Part shown: in pieces, positions 46,370-54,042 of the stretch
How the letters are laid out: each line of letters opens with the position of its first letter
Position numbering within the stretch: position 1 is the stretch's first letter
Assembly: GCA_023443625.1 (NCBI GenBank)
Contig: JAEZTQ010000079.1
Coordinates: 186,001-250,000, forward strand
Direction of reading: 5' to 3'
DNA from: Bacillota bacterium
GTDB taxonomy: Bacteria; Bacillota_A; Clostridia; Lachnospirales; Lachnospiraceae
Length of the DNA stretch: 64,000 nucleotides
Notes under the pieces: model-generated
Told to the model about the DNA's origin: nothing
The model's database searches: none
What the model saw: the letters and a program-made list of their open reading frames with translations, nothing else
Translations under genes and position numbers: made by a program

Positions 46370-47413
46370 TTATTTTACTGTTACAGTAATTGACTTACTC
46401 TTCGTACCAGCTGAATTTTTAATATATGCTTTTATTTTAGTACCTTTTTTTAATTTTGTATTGCTGACAATTTTCCATTTTCTATTAGATTCGATTTTGG
46501 CAGAGTAATACTTTCCGTTGATTGTTACATATATATTCGAGCCTGGTAAACCTGTACCTGTTATTACCTGAGTACCACTTTTTAATGATGAAATCTTTGG
46601 TGGAGCTGGTATGTCGCTTAATATATCCGTAATTTCGAAAGTTACATCACAAAAATAATTATCATTAATTGAACCAGCGATTCTTGCGGTATACATTCCG
46701 TTACTTGTGGCTTTAAATACATTACTTTCTAATGCATTTTCTTTATTATTAGTCTTCCAAATATTACCATTATGAATATCTCTATATGAAACCGATCCAT
46801 TAACTATACGTATAGTTCCCTCGACAAAGTTTTTTAAATATTCCTCGTCATAATCAAATGTAACTGTTGCCATAGATTTATCTTCACTATAGGTTATTTT
46901 ATCTACCTTTATTCTTGCTGATGAAGGCATAAATCCGACATAACATGTTGTTGTAGAAGTATCAAAACCATTCCATCTGCTAATTTGATAATAATATGAA
47001 CCTGGTTCGACATAGCAAGCTAAAACATTAGTATCATCACTAAATGGTCGTACTTGTGCTATTTTTGAAGTAAGAGAAAAATTTGAATATAAATAACAAT
47101 CAGTATATTTACTTTTTTCATAAACTGTAATAAAAATCCAGCCTCTTTCCTTTACTACAATTTTGTGCGGAGTTCCTACACCACTCCAAGCTGACGTTAT
47201 AACATCTTGGCTACTGAAAGCTACATCTGTATCTATTAAATATTGTAAGTCTTTCGGTGACGATATAACTGAACATAAAACAGTTCCATCATCTTGATTT
47301 GTTTCTTTTGCTTGATCCTCTACGTCATCCACTACGATTGCTCTTGCGTAATTTATTGGAGCAAAGCATAATACCAATAGTATGATCAGTAACAGTCTTA
47401 ATGATTTTTTCAT
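46370..47413 (-). CDS. Secreted protein with C-terminal Ig-like (Big-type) domain
   Basis: A protein of 347 residues. The signal peptide MKKSLRLLLIILLVLCFAP runs to about residue 25 (ARA). The middle (about 30-250) has no recognised family and holds a DDTNVLACYVEPGSYYYQIS segment reminiscent of beta-sandwich pre-peptidase domains. The last 80 residues (PPKISSLKSGTQVITGTGLPGSNIYVTINGKYY onward, in part) are an Ig-like surface repeat. ATG (complement of 47411-47413) follows gggagaaaaaa; an in-frame upstream Met is rejected. The gene and its flanks are visibly more AT-rich than the neighbours, suggesting later acquisition. It lies head-to-head with the pilus locus. Confidence 0.8.
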   Translation of the reverse strand: MKKSLRLLLIILLVLCFAPINYARAIVVDDVEDQAKETNQDDGTVLCSVISSPKDLQYLIDTDVAFSSQDVITSAWSGVGTPHKIVVKERGWIFITVYEKSKYTDCYLYSNFSLTSKIAQVRPFSDDTNVLACYVEPGSYYYQISRWNGFDTSTTTCYVGFMPSSARIKVDKITYSEDKSMATVTFDYDEEYLKNFVEGTIRIVNGSVSYRDIHNGNIWKTNNKENALESNVFKATSNGMYTARIAGSINDNYFCDVTFEITDILSDIPAPPKISSLKSGTQVITGTGLPGSNIYVTINGKYYSAKIESNRKWKIVSNTKLKKGTKIKAYIKNSAGTKSKSITVTVK

Positions 47414-47804
47414 TTTTTTCTCCCATCTTTTTAGGATTGTCCTATAATTATGTCTTAATTTAAAGAACAATGTAAATTATAAGTATAATATGTCATATTA
47501 TACCATGTACGTACTAATATATCAATAATAAATGTTATTATATGGATAATATTTAATATGTATATAATTATTACTAAATTTTGTACTTTTACCTTCTATA
47601 GGAAATAGAATTTTTGAAAAATATAGAAATGTGTATACAAATCAGATAATTTATACTTAGGGATTAAGACCTATTTAGTCGGAATTTTAATGTGGAAATC
47701 CTGAATATAAGCCATAAAATGGAAATAAATAACAATGAAATGGGAAGTTGTTTTACTGAATTGTCGGAATATTCTCAAAAGCAACAGACAATTGTAAAAA
47801 CTGA

Positions 47805-47832
47805 TTGCATTTTATCTATTTCATAGTATAAT
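47805..47832 (+). promoter_or_regulatory. Promoter of the type IV pilus locus
   Basis: TTGCAT (47805-47810) and TATAAT (47827-47832) are separated by 16 bases, with a predicted start about 25 bases before pilB. The rest of the 450-base gap after the divergent secreted-protein gene is AT-rich with no other clear signal. Confidence 0.7.
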
Positions 47833-47865
47833 AAGTACAGATAGGTAAGTCAGGAGAGAGATTGC

Positions 47866-49566
47866 ATGGAATTCTACAATAAGAAGAGGCTGGGAGATAT
47901 CCTGATCAGCGCGGGAATTATTAGTGAAGCACAATTAATGCAAGCCTTGGCGAGACAGAAGGAAAAGGGACAGAAGCTTGGAGAAACTCTGATTGACTTA
48001 GGTTTTACAAATGAGATGGAGATAGCGAATGCACTTCATAGTCAGCTGAATTGTGATCTTGTTATTTTATCTGAACGAAGAATTGAAGCAGATATCATCA
48101 AGCTGGTTGGTGAAGAAATTCTGCGTAAGCATTTGGCTATGCCCTTTGAATATAAAAAAGGCTATGCGAATATTTTAAGAGTAGCTATGGCTAATCCGCT
48201 GGATTTAATAGCGATTGATGATATAGCGATAGTCACTAATTTACAGATTGAGCCCGCTGTATCAACCCCGCAGGATATCGCAGCAGCCATAGATAAATAT
48301 TACGGGAATATTGAAGCTTTGAAGGTTGCCGAGCGTTATACGCAGGAGAGGGACAACCTAATCAAAGCGGAACAGAATCAGGATTTGACAAGCGAGGATG
48401 TGGAGAATGCCCCCATCGTTGTGCTTGTTCGTTCGATTATTGAACAGGGAATCAGGCTTCGTGCCAGTGATATACATATTGAACCGCTTGAGAATGATCT
48501 TCGTGTCAGATACCGAATTGATGGTGTACTGAATAAAGGCAGAAGATATAATTCGAGCCTAATACCGGCAATTGTAGCCAGAATTAAAATTATTGGCGGC
48601 ATGGATATTTCGGAGAAACGAAGACCGCAGGACGGACGAATTACGATTACGGTTAGCCGTGTGGATTATGATATCCGTACTTCTATCCTGCCTACTGTTT
48701 ATGGTGAAAAGGTAGTTATGCGTATCGCTACGAAAAGCGGTTATACCAGAGATAAAAAGGAGCTTGGCTTAACGGAGGACGAGCTGGTTCGTTATGATAA
48801 AATCATATCGAATCCGCATGGAATTATTTTAATTACCGGCCCTACAGGAAGCGGTAAATCTACAACTCTTTACAGCATACTGACTTCCTTAAACCGAGAC
48901 GGCGTAAATATCGTAACCATAGAAGATCCGGTGGAAGCACATATTGATGGGATTAATCAGGTGCAGGTAAATGAGAAGGCGAATCTCACCTTTGCAAGCT
49001 CACTTCGCTCTATATTAAGACAAGACCCGGATATTATTATGATAGGTGAGATCAGAGATAATGAAACAGCCGGGATTGCCGTAAAAGCCTCCATAACCGG
49101 CCATCTTGTAGCCAGTACGCTGCATACCAATTCAGCAGCAGGTTCTGTTACCCGTATGATTGATATGGGTGTAGAGCCATATCTACTTTCAGAGGCAATC
49201 GTAGGAGTAATAGCGCAGCGCTTAGTAAGAAAGCTTTGTCCGGATTGTAAAAAACGCAGAGAAGCCACAGCGGCAGAGAAGCACCTACTAGGTATTGATA
49301 AGCTGAAGCCGCTTGAGATCTACGAAGCACATGGCTGTGTAAAATGTGATGATACCGGTTATATTGGCCGGATAGGTGTATATGAAATTATGCAGACTTC
49401 ACTTCGGATCAGAGAAGCTATCAGACTGAAAAAGTCAGTGGATGAGATTGAGAGAATTGCCATAGAGGATGGTATGAAGCCACTAAGAAACAGAGCTGTG
49501 GATTTGATATTAAAAGGTATCACCTCGGTAGAAGAACTGTTAAGAATTGCTGCGGAAGAGGAATAA
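47866..49566 (+). CDS. pilB: Type IV pilus assembly ATPase PilB, with MshEN-type motifs
   Basis: A hexameric cytoplasmic ATPase that powers pilus extension, 566 residues. The N-terminus has two MshEN-like motifs: RLGDILISAGIISEAQLMQ at about 8-30 and KLGETLIDLGFTNEMEIAN at about 36-58. Such tandem motifs bind cyclic-di-GMP in MshE-type ATPases. The C-terminal ATPase has Walker A TGPTGSGKSTTL, the Asp box IVTIEDPVE, Walker B IIMIGEIRD, the His box GHLVASTLHTN, and a zinc motif of four Cys (CPDC and CVKC). ATG 47866 follows caggagagag. It is first in the pilus operon. Confidence 0.94.
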   Translation: MEFYNKKRLGDILISAGIISEAQLMQALARQKEKGQKLGETLIDLGFTNEMEIANALHSQLNCDLVILSERRIEADIIKLVGEEILRKHLAMPFEYKKGYANILRVAMANPLDLIAIDDIAIVTNLQIEPAVSTPQDIAAAIDKYYGNIEALKVAERYTQERDNLIKAEQNQDLTSEDVENAPIVVLVRSIIEQGIRLRASDIHIEPLENDLRVRYRIDGVLNKGRRYNSSLIPAIVARIKIIGGMDISEKRRPQDGRITITVSRVDYDIRTSILPTVYGEKVVMRIATKSGYTRDKKELGLTEDELVRYDKIISNPHGIILITGPTGSGKSTTLYSILTSLNRDGVNIVTIEDPVEAHIDGINQVQVNEKANLTFASSLRSILRQDPDIIMIGEIRDNETAGIAVKASITGHLVASTLHTNSAAGSVTRMIDMGVEPYLLSEAIVGVIAQRLVRKLCPDCKKRREATAAEKHLLGIDKLKPLEIYEAHGCVKCDDTGYIGRIGVYEIMQTSLRIREAIRLKKSVDEIERIAIEDGMKPLRNRAVDLILKGITSVEELLRIAAEEE

Positions 49567-49592
49567 GGTAGCTGCAATGATGCAGAACATAG

Positions 49593-49655
49593 TTTGTTAT
49601 TAGTAGTGTTTGTGCAAAATGAAGAAGCTAATTAGTTCGAGGGGCTTTTGACACT
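49593..49655. repeat. Dispersed intergenic repeat, family 2
   Basis: It matches 23933-23995 at about 57 of 63 positions, including tattagtagtgtttgt and agttcgaggggcttttga. It sits 27 bases after the pilB stop. The rest of the 314-base gap to pilT has no other recognised element. Confidence 0.8.
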
Positions 49656-49880
49656 CTAGTCAAACTTAGATGATTAAGAAGCTTTAGCTACAGAAAAGAA
49701 CGTATATTGTTTACTGATAACTACAAACTTCGTTTTCAATGATTTACTGATAGTGATAATCTTAGTTTTAATGATTTTTTAGGAAAACGATAAAGGTATG
49801 TAATGACAGGATAATTTTGTTAGGGGATTACTCCGGTTGTTATTTATGATAGGAATCTAGGATAAGGGTGGTAAATAACT

Positions 49881-50933
49881 TTGACAATCAACGATTTATT
49901 GTTAGAAGCCGGACAGCGAAGGGCTTCGGATTTACATATAACAGTAGGAATTTCACCGAAATGCAGAGTGAATGGTGAGCTTGTCGATATGGGTTATGGC
50001 AGATTAACAGCAGAGGATACACAAGGGTTAGTTATGCCGATGGTTCCTGCTTGGCAAAAGGACAGGCTAATATCGAACGGAGAAGCTGATTTTGCCTATT
50101 CTATAGCAGGAGTAGGAAGATATCGTGTTAATATCTTTAAGCAAAGAGGCTCTTATGCCTCGGTTATAAGATTAATTAATACGATGATACCATCCCCGCA
50201 AAGCTTAGGCCTTCCCACTACCGTAATTGATTTAACGAAAAAGAAAAGAGGGCTGGTGTTGGTTACTGGTCCAACCGGAAGCGGTAAATCAACAACGCTT
50301 GCTTCGCTGATTGATATCATCAATGAGTATTCCAATCGTCATATCGTAACCTTAGAAGATCCGATTGAATACATTCATAATCATAAAAAATCTATTATTA
50401 ATCAAAGAGAAATCGGTATTGATACCCACTCCTTTGCGAGTGCCCTAAGAGTTGTATTAAGAGAAGATCCGGATGTTATATTGGTAGGCGAGATGAGAGA
50501 TTTAGAGACCATAGAGATAGCAATTACAGCAGCAGAGACTGGACATCTGGTACTTTCTACATTGCATACGATCGGTGCTTCCAGTACGATTGATCGTATG
50601 ATTGACGTATTTCCCCCACACCAACAGCAACAAATCAGAGTACAGCTTTCCGCCGTATTAGAGGCGGTTATATCACAGCAATTAATTCCAACGAAGGATG
50701 GTAGCGGCAGGGTAGCAGCGTTTGAGATTATGCATGCTACTCCGGCAATTCGTAATCTGATTAGGGAGGGAAAATCACATCAGTTGAACTCCTTTATCCA
50801 AACGAATAAAAATCTTGGTATGCAGACGATGGATGATGCTATTTATAATTTGTATTTTTCAGGGAAAATAAATGCTGAGCAGGCAATTGCTTTTGCGCAG
50901 GATGTGACTTCGATTGAACGTAAGCTGTATTAA
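49881..50933 (+). CDS. pilT: Type IV pilus retraction ATPase PilT
   Basis: A cytoplasmic ATPase of 350 residues that retracts pili, giving twitching motility. It has Walker A TGPTGSGKSTTLASL, the Asp box IVTLEDPIEYIH, Walker B VILVGEMRD and the His box GHLVLSTLHT. The PilT-specific AIRNLIREGKSHQLNSFIQT segment near residue 295 separates it from PilB. The start is TTG 49881 behind aagggtggtaaat. It shows the pili are probably retractile. Confidence 0.94.
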   Translation: MTINDLLLEAGQRRASDLHITVGISPKCRVNGELVDMGYGRLTAEDTQGLVMPMVPAWQKDRLISNGEADFAYSIAGVGRYRVNIFKQRGSYASVIRLINTMIPSPQSLGLPTTVIDLTKKKRGLVLVTGPTGSGKSTTLASLIDIINEYSNRHIVTLEDPIEYIHNHKKSIINQREIGIDTHSFASALRVVLREDPDVILVGEMRDLETIEIAITAAETGHLVLSTLHTIGASSTIDRMIDVFPPHQQQQIRVQLSAVLEAVISQQLIPTKDGSGRVAAFEIMHATPAIRNLIREGKSHQLNSFIQTNKNLGMQTMDDAIYNLYFSGKINAEQAIAFAQDVTSIERKLY

Positions 50934-51129
50934 TTATAGGATTTTGCTAAAAAGGAAATAGAATATATTGTTTGATTAAGAATGGAAAAACGGCTATTCT
51001 TCAGGATTTATGCCCAAAGAGGATGAGCGTTATTGGGAATTATAAAACACAATTCACTCTTGGAAGTTTGCGCCTGCAAAACCAAGGGGTGCAAGCACAC
51101 CGTGAAATTTTCGTAAAGGAAGTGACGAT

Positions 51130-52350
51130 TTGGCCGGTTATGTATATGTGGCAGTAGATGTAAATGGCAGGGAAAAAAGAGGCAAGATGGAGGCACCGAG
51201 TGAAGAGCGGGTTTTTCATATGCTAAAATCAAGCGGTTTATATCCCATAAATATACAAGAACAGAATATTTTCAATAAGGATTTAAGCATTTCCTTTAAG
51301 CCAAGAATTAAAGCCAGAGATTATAGTGTCTTTGCCAGACAGTTTGTCAGTATCATATCAGCCGGAGTACCGATTATCAAAGCTCTGGAGATGATAGTGG
51401 AGCAGACAGAGAATAAGCAGCTAAAGAAGGGACTTCTTGAGACGAAGCTTTTGGTTGAAAAGGGCGAGAAGCTGGCAGATGCTATGCGTAATCAGGGTAA
51501 AATCTTTCCTCCTATACTAATCAACATGGTGGAGGCGGGAGAGGCCTCAGGTAGCCTTGAGATCGCACTGGAGCGTATGGCAGGTCATTTTGAAAAGGAA
51601 GCTAAAGTAAAATCACTGGTTAAAAAAGCAATGATATATCCGATTGCAGTTGGCTTTGTATCCTTGATCGTTGTTATATTGATGCTGGTGGTCGTAATCC
51701 CTTCTTTCATGAAGATGTTTGAGGATATGGATATGAAGATGCCTGCGATTACGCTGGCGGCGAAAGCAATGAGTGATTTTATGGTTCGCAGGTGGTATAT
51801 CGTTGTTGCTGTTGTAGCACTGATCGTCATTATATTTTCTGCAATCAGGAATTCTTATCAAGGCAAGGTGTTTTTTGCAAAGGTATCCCTGAAGCTGCCG
51901 CTCTTTGGTAAGCTTATTATTAAGAGCTCCAGCGCCAGATTCACCAGAACCTTAAGTACCTTACTGGCAGCAGGTATACCGCTTATTGATGCGATTGATA
52001 TCACAGCTCGAACGATGGATAATCTTGTGATCAAGCGGCTTCTTCATGAAGCCAAGGAAGAGGTGGCAAGAGGTATCCCATTATCTGTACCACTTAAGAA
52101 TGCTAAGATATTTCCGCCTATGGTATATCATATGACTAAAATCGGAGAAGAAACCGGTAATCTTGAGACGATGCTTGCGAAGATTGCAGATTATTATGAC
52201 GAAGAGGTTGAGATTTCCTCACAAAGCCTGACGGCTGCTATGGAACCAATGATTATCATCATTCTTGCATTAGTAGTCGGATTATTGATTGTTGCAATCA
52301 TGCAGCCGATGTTTGCGATGTATGATCAGTTGGATACGATTGGGCAGTAG
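51130..52350 (+). CDS. pilC: Type IV pilus inner-membrane platform protein PilC
   Basis: The platform protein of 406 residues, linking the ATPases to pilin polymerisation. It has two T2SF domains (about 70-190 and 270-390) and three TM helices (about 168-195, 215-240, 372-395). Motifs are YSVFARQFVSIISAGVPIIKALE, INMVEAGEASGSLE and MTKIGEETGNLETML. The start is TTG 51130 behind aaaggaag. A 196-base leader precedes it with small hairpins (for example gtttgc/gcaaac near 51065); an overlapping small frame there is not considered a gene. Confidence 0.93.
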   Translation: MAGYVYVAVDVNGREKRGKMEAPSEERVFHMLKSSGLYPINIQEQNIFNKDLSISFKPRIKARDYSVFARQFVSIISAGVPIIKALEMIVEQTENKQLKKGLLETKLLVEKGEKLADAMRNQGKIFPPILINMVEAGEASGSLEIALERMAGHFEKEAKVKSLVKKAMIYPIAVGFVSLIVVILMLVVVIPSFMKMFEDMDMKMPAITLAAKAMSDFMVRRWYIVVAVVALIVIIFSAIRNSYQGKVFFAKVSLKLPLFGKLIIKSSSARFTRTLSTLLAAGIPLIDAIDITARTMDNLVIKRLLHEAKEEVARGIPLSVPLKNAKIFPPMVYHMTKIGEETGNLETMLAKIADYYDEEVEISSQSLTAAMEPMIIIILALVVGLLIVAIMQPMFAMYDQLDTIGQ

Positions 52351-52524
52351 AAGCCTTGGATTATAAGAAGACTTGATATAAGATGAGATTTCATCTCATG
52401 AATGAATAGGATTACAGATGAAATCCTGCTGGAGTGAAATCGAAACGGTTTCAATACATATTCGACGGACGAAAGATAAAATAACCGTTTTGAAATATAT
52501 TATATTATAAAAGGAGTATAAATT

Positions 52525-53130
52525 ATGAAAAAGAAGAGGAATAACAAGGGATTTTCCCTGGTGGAGTTAATTGTTGTTATGGCTATTATGGCTATACTCG
52601 CAGTGACTCTGGCACCGAGAGTAATGCAGTATGTTGAAAAGTCAAGAAAAACAGCAGACAGAGAGATAATTAATACAATTTATACAGCGGTTCAGTATGG
52701 ATTACTTGATAGTGATATTAGTAATGATGCATATACCGCTAATACAATTGATGAAGATAGTGATGCAGCTACAGTGGATACTACAGTTGACTTAGCAGGA
52801 TTAATAAATGTTACAGCAGGATCTGGAGGTTTAAAGTTGACTGATGTTACGAATAATGTAACATCAAATGACATCTACACAGTAAATGGTAAGACATGGA
52901 ATATAAATAATACTAATTATATATATAGAAACAACAAGCTTATACAAGAAATACATAGTGTAGTTGGAACCTTTAAATTTAAATCTAATGATGCAGGAGC
53001 AAATACTGTAATAGCTATTAAAGCACCAAATAATGAAAATATTACAATTGAATTATATTATAATTATAATACAACGACTCCTGCGAATAATACACCTGAT
53101 TATGTAGTAAGTTCTTCTGATGTAAGATAA
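52525..53130 (+). CDS. pilA: Type IV prepilin, probable major pilin
   Basis: The 201-residue precursor has a short basic leader ending in Gly9, the cleavage site NNKG/FSLVELIVVMAIMAIL with Glu at mature position 5, and the hydrophobic helix that forms the pilus core. The C-terminal globular part is rich in Asn and Thr and has no Cys pair. A strong ribosome site (aaaggag) precedes ATG 52525. The 174-base leader contains several small hairpins (such as atgaga/tctcat near 52384), and a very strong hairpin follows the stop; both suggest separate control of pilin mRNA. Confidence 0.92.
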   Translation: MKKKRNNKGFSLVELIVVMAIMAILAVTLAPRVMQYVEKSRKTADREIINTIYTAVQYGLLDSDISNDAYTANTIDEDSDAATVDTTVDLAGLINVTAGSGGLKLTDVTNNVTSNDIYTVNGKTWNINNTNYIYRNNKLIQEIHSVVGTFKFKSNDAGANTVIAIKAPNNENITIELYYNYNTTTPANNTPDYVVSSSDVR

Positions 53131-53141
53131 TTATTATAGAC

Positions 53142-53179
53142 AGTTTTCAACAAACAGCATTAGCTGTTTGTTGAAAACT
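53142..53179 (+). terminator. Strong hairpin after the pilin gene (attenuator or mRNA-stabilising stem)
   Basis: A perfect 17-bp stem (53142-53158 with 53163-53179) has a 4-base loop. The T-tract after it is weak (attgctatatt), so it may stop only part of transcription, or protect the 3' end of pilin mRNA, leaving lower read-through to pilD and beyond. Confidence 0.75.
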
Positions 53180-53218
53180 ATTGCTATATTATATATTTAA
53201 CCGAAAGCAGGCTAATCA

Positions 53219-53974
53219 ATGTCTGAAAATATAATCATATACACCATAGTTTTTCTCTACGGTATCATAATCGGCAGCTTTCTTAATGTATGTATCCTAC
53301 GGATTCCGGCAGGAGAAAGCATTGTTACCGGTAGATCACACTGCGATAACTGCAATGCTAAAATAAAATGGTACGATTTAATACCGATACTTAGCTTTCT
53401 CCTTCTTAGGGGAAGCTGCAGAAATTGTAAAATCAAAATATCAATTCAATATCCGATGATTGAAGCACTGAATGGAATATTATATGTGCTTGTTTTTTAC
53501 TGTATAGGAGTAAGCTATCTCAGTGTTATTTATTGTCTTGTCCTATCAGCACTGATTGTACTTAGCATTATAGATTTACGAACGAATACAATACCATTTG
53601 GTATTAATATATTTATTTTTCTCACGGGGATAGTGCGGTTGGCTATGGATTACCGTAATTTTTATCATTATATCATTGGCTTTTTTGCTGTAAGCAGCTT
53701 TCTCTATTTGATTTATCTGGTAACGAAGGGGAAAGGAATAGGCGGCGGAGATATTAAGCTGATGGCTGCTGCCGGTTTACTGCTTGGCTGGAAGCTTATC
53801 ATACTGGCCTTTTTCTTAGGGTGTATCTATGGTTCGATCATTCATCCGATCAGAATGAGGTTCTTTAAACAGGGAAAAGTGCTGGCCTTCGGACCGTATT
53901 TATCCGTGGGAATTATTACAGCTGTCTTAATTGACGATAAAATGATAAACTGGTATTTGGAGAGGTTTATTTGA
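53219..53974 (+). CDS. pilD: Prepilin leader peptidase / N-methyltransferase PilD
   Basis: A membrane aspartic protease of 251 residues that cuts and methylates prepilins. The N-terminal domain has GSFLNVCILRIP and four zinc Cys in two pairs (CDNC and CRNC), and catalytic Asp residues lie in SIIDLRTNTIP and GGGDIKLMAAAGLLLGW. Multiple TM helices are present. ATG 53219 follows gaaagcagg. It presumably processes the pilin just upstream and the four pilin-like proteins downstream. Confidence 0.93.
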   Translation: MSENIIIYTIVFLYGIIIGSFLNVCILRIPAGESIVTGRSHCDNCNAKIKWYDLIPILSFLLLRGSCRNCKIKISIQYPMIEALNGILYVLVFYCIGVSYLSVIYCLVLSALIVLSIIDLRTNTIPFGINIFIFLTGIVRLAMDYRNFYHYIIGFFAVSSFLYLIYLVTKGKGIGGGDIKLMAAAGLLLGWKLIILAFFLGCIYGSIIHPIRMRFFKQGKVLAFGPYLSVGIITAVLIDDKMINWYLERFI

Positions 53975-54036
53975 TAGATCAATACTGCAAATATTGTGCT
54001 GCTGACTAAATTCGTAGGCTTGCGGCAGAATGGAGA
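53962..54036 (+). repeat. Dispersed leader element, family 1, copy D (diverged)
   Basis: A small hairpin ttgat/atcaa and ctgcaaatattgtgct are followed by aaattcgtaggcttgcggca and aatggag, which aligns with the right half of the copy at 12817-12897. It is again located just before a gene start, supplying the ribosome site of the pilM-pilN gene. Its left end overlaps the pilD stop. Confidence 0.5.
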
Positions 54037-54042
54037 GTAAGT

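Noticed and set aside
45918..46393. Two small plus-strand frames in the AT-rich gap (45918-46100 and 46181-46393)
   Set aside because: Neither has a ribosome site. One covers the minus-strand terminator and the end of the secreted-protein gene; composition looks non-coding.
50972..51157. 61-codon open frame before pilC
   Set aside because: It has no clear ribosome site or family, and its end overlaps the pilC start region.
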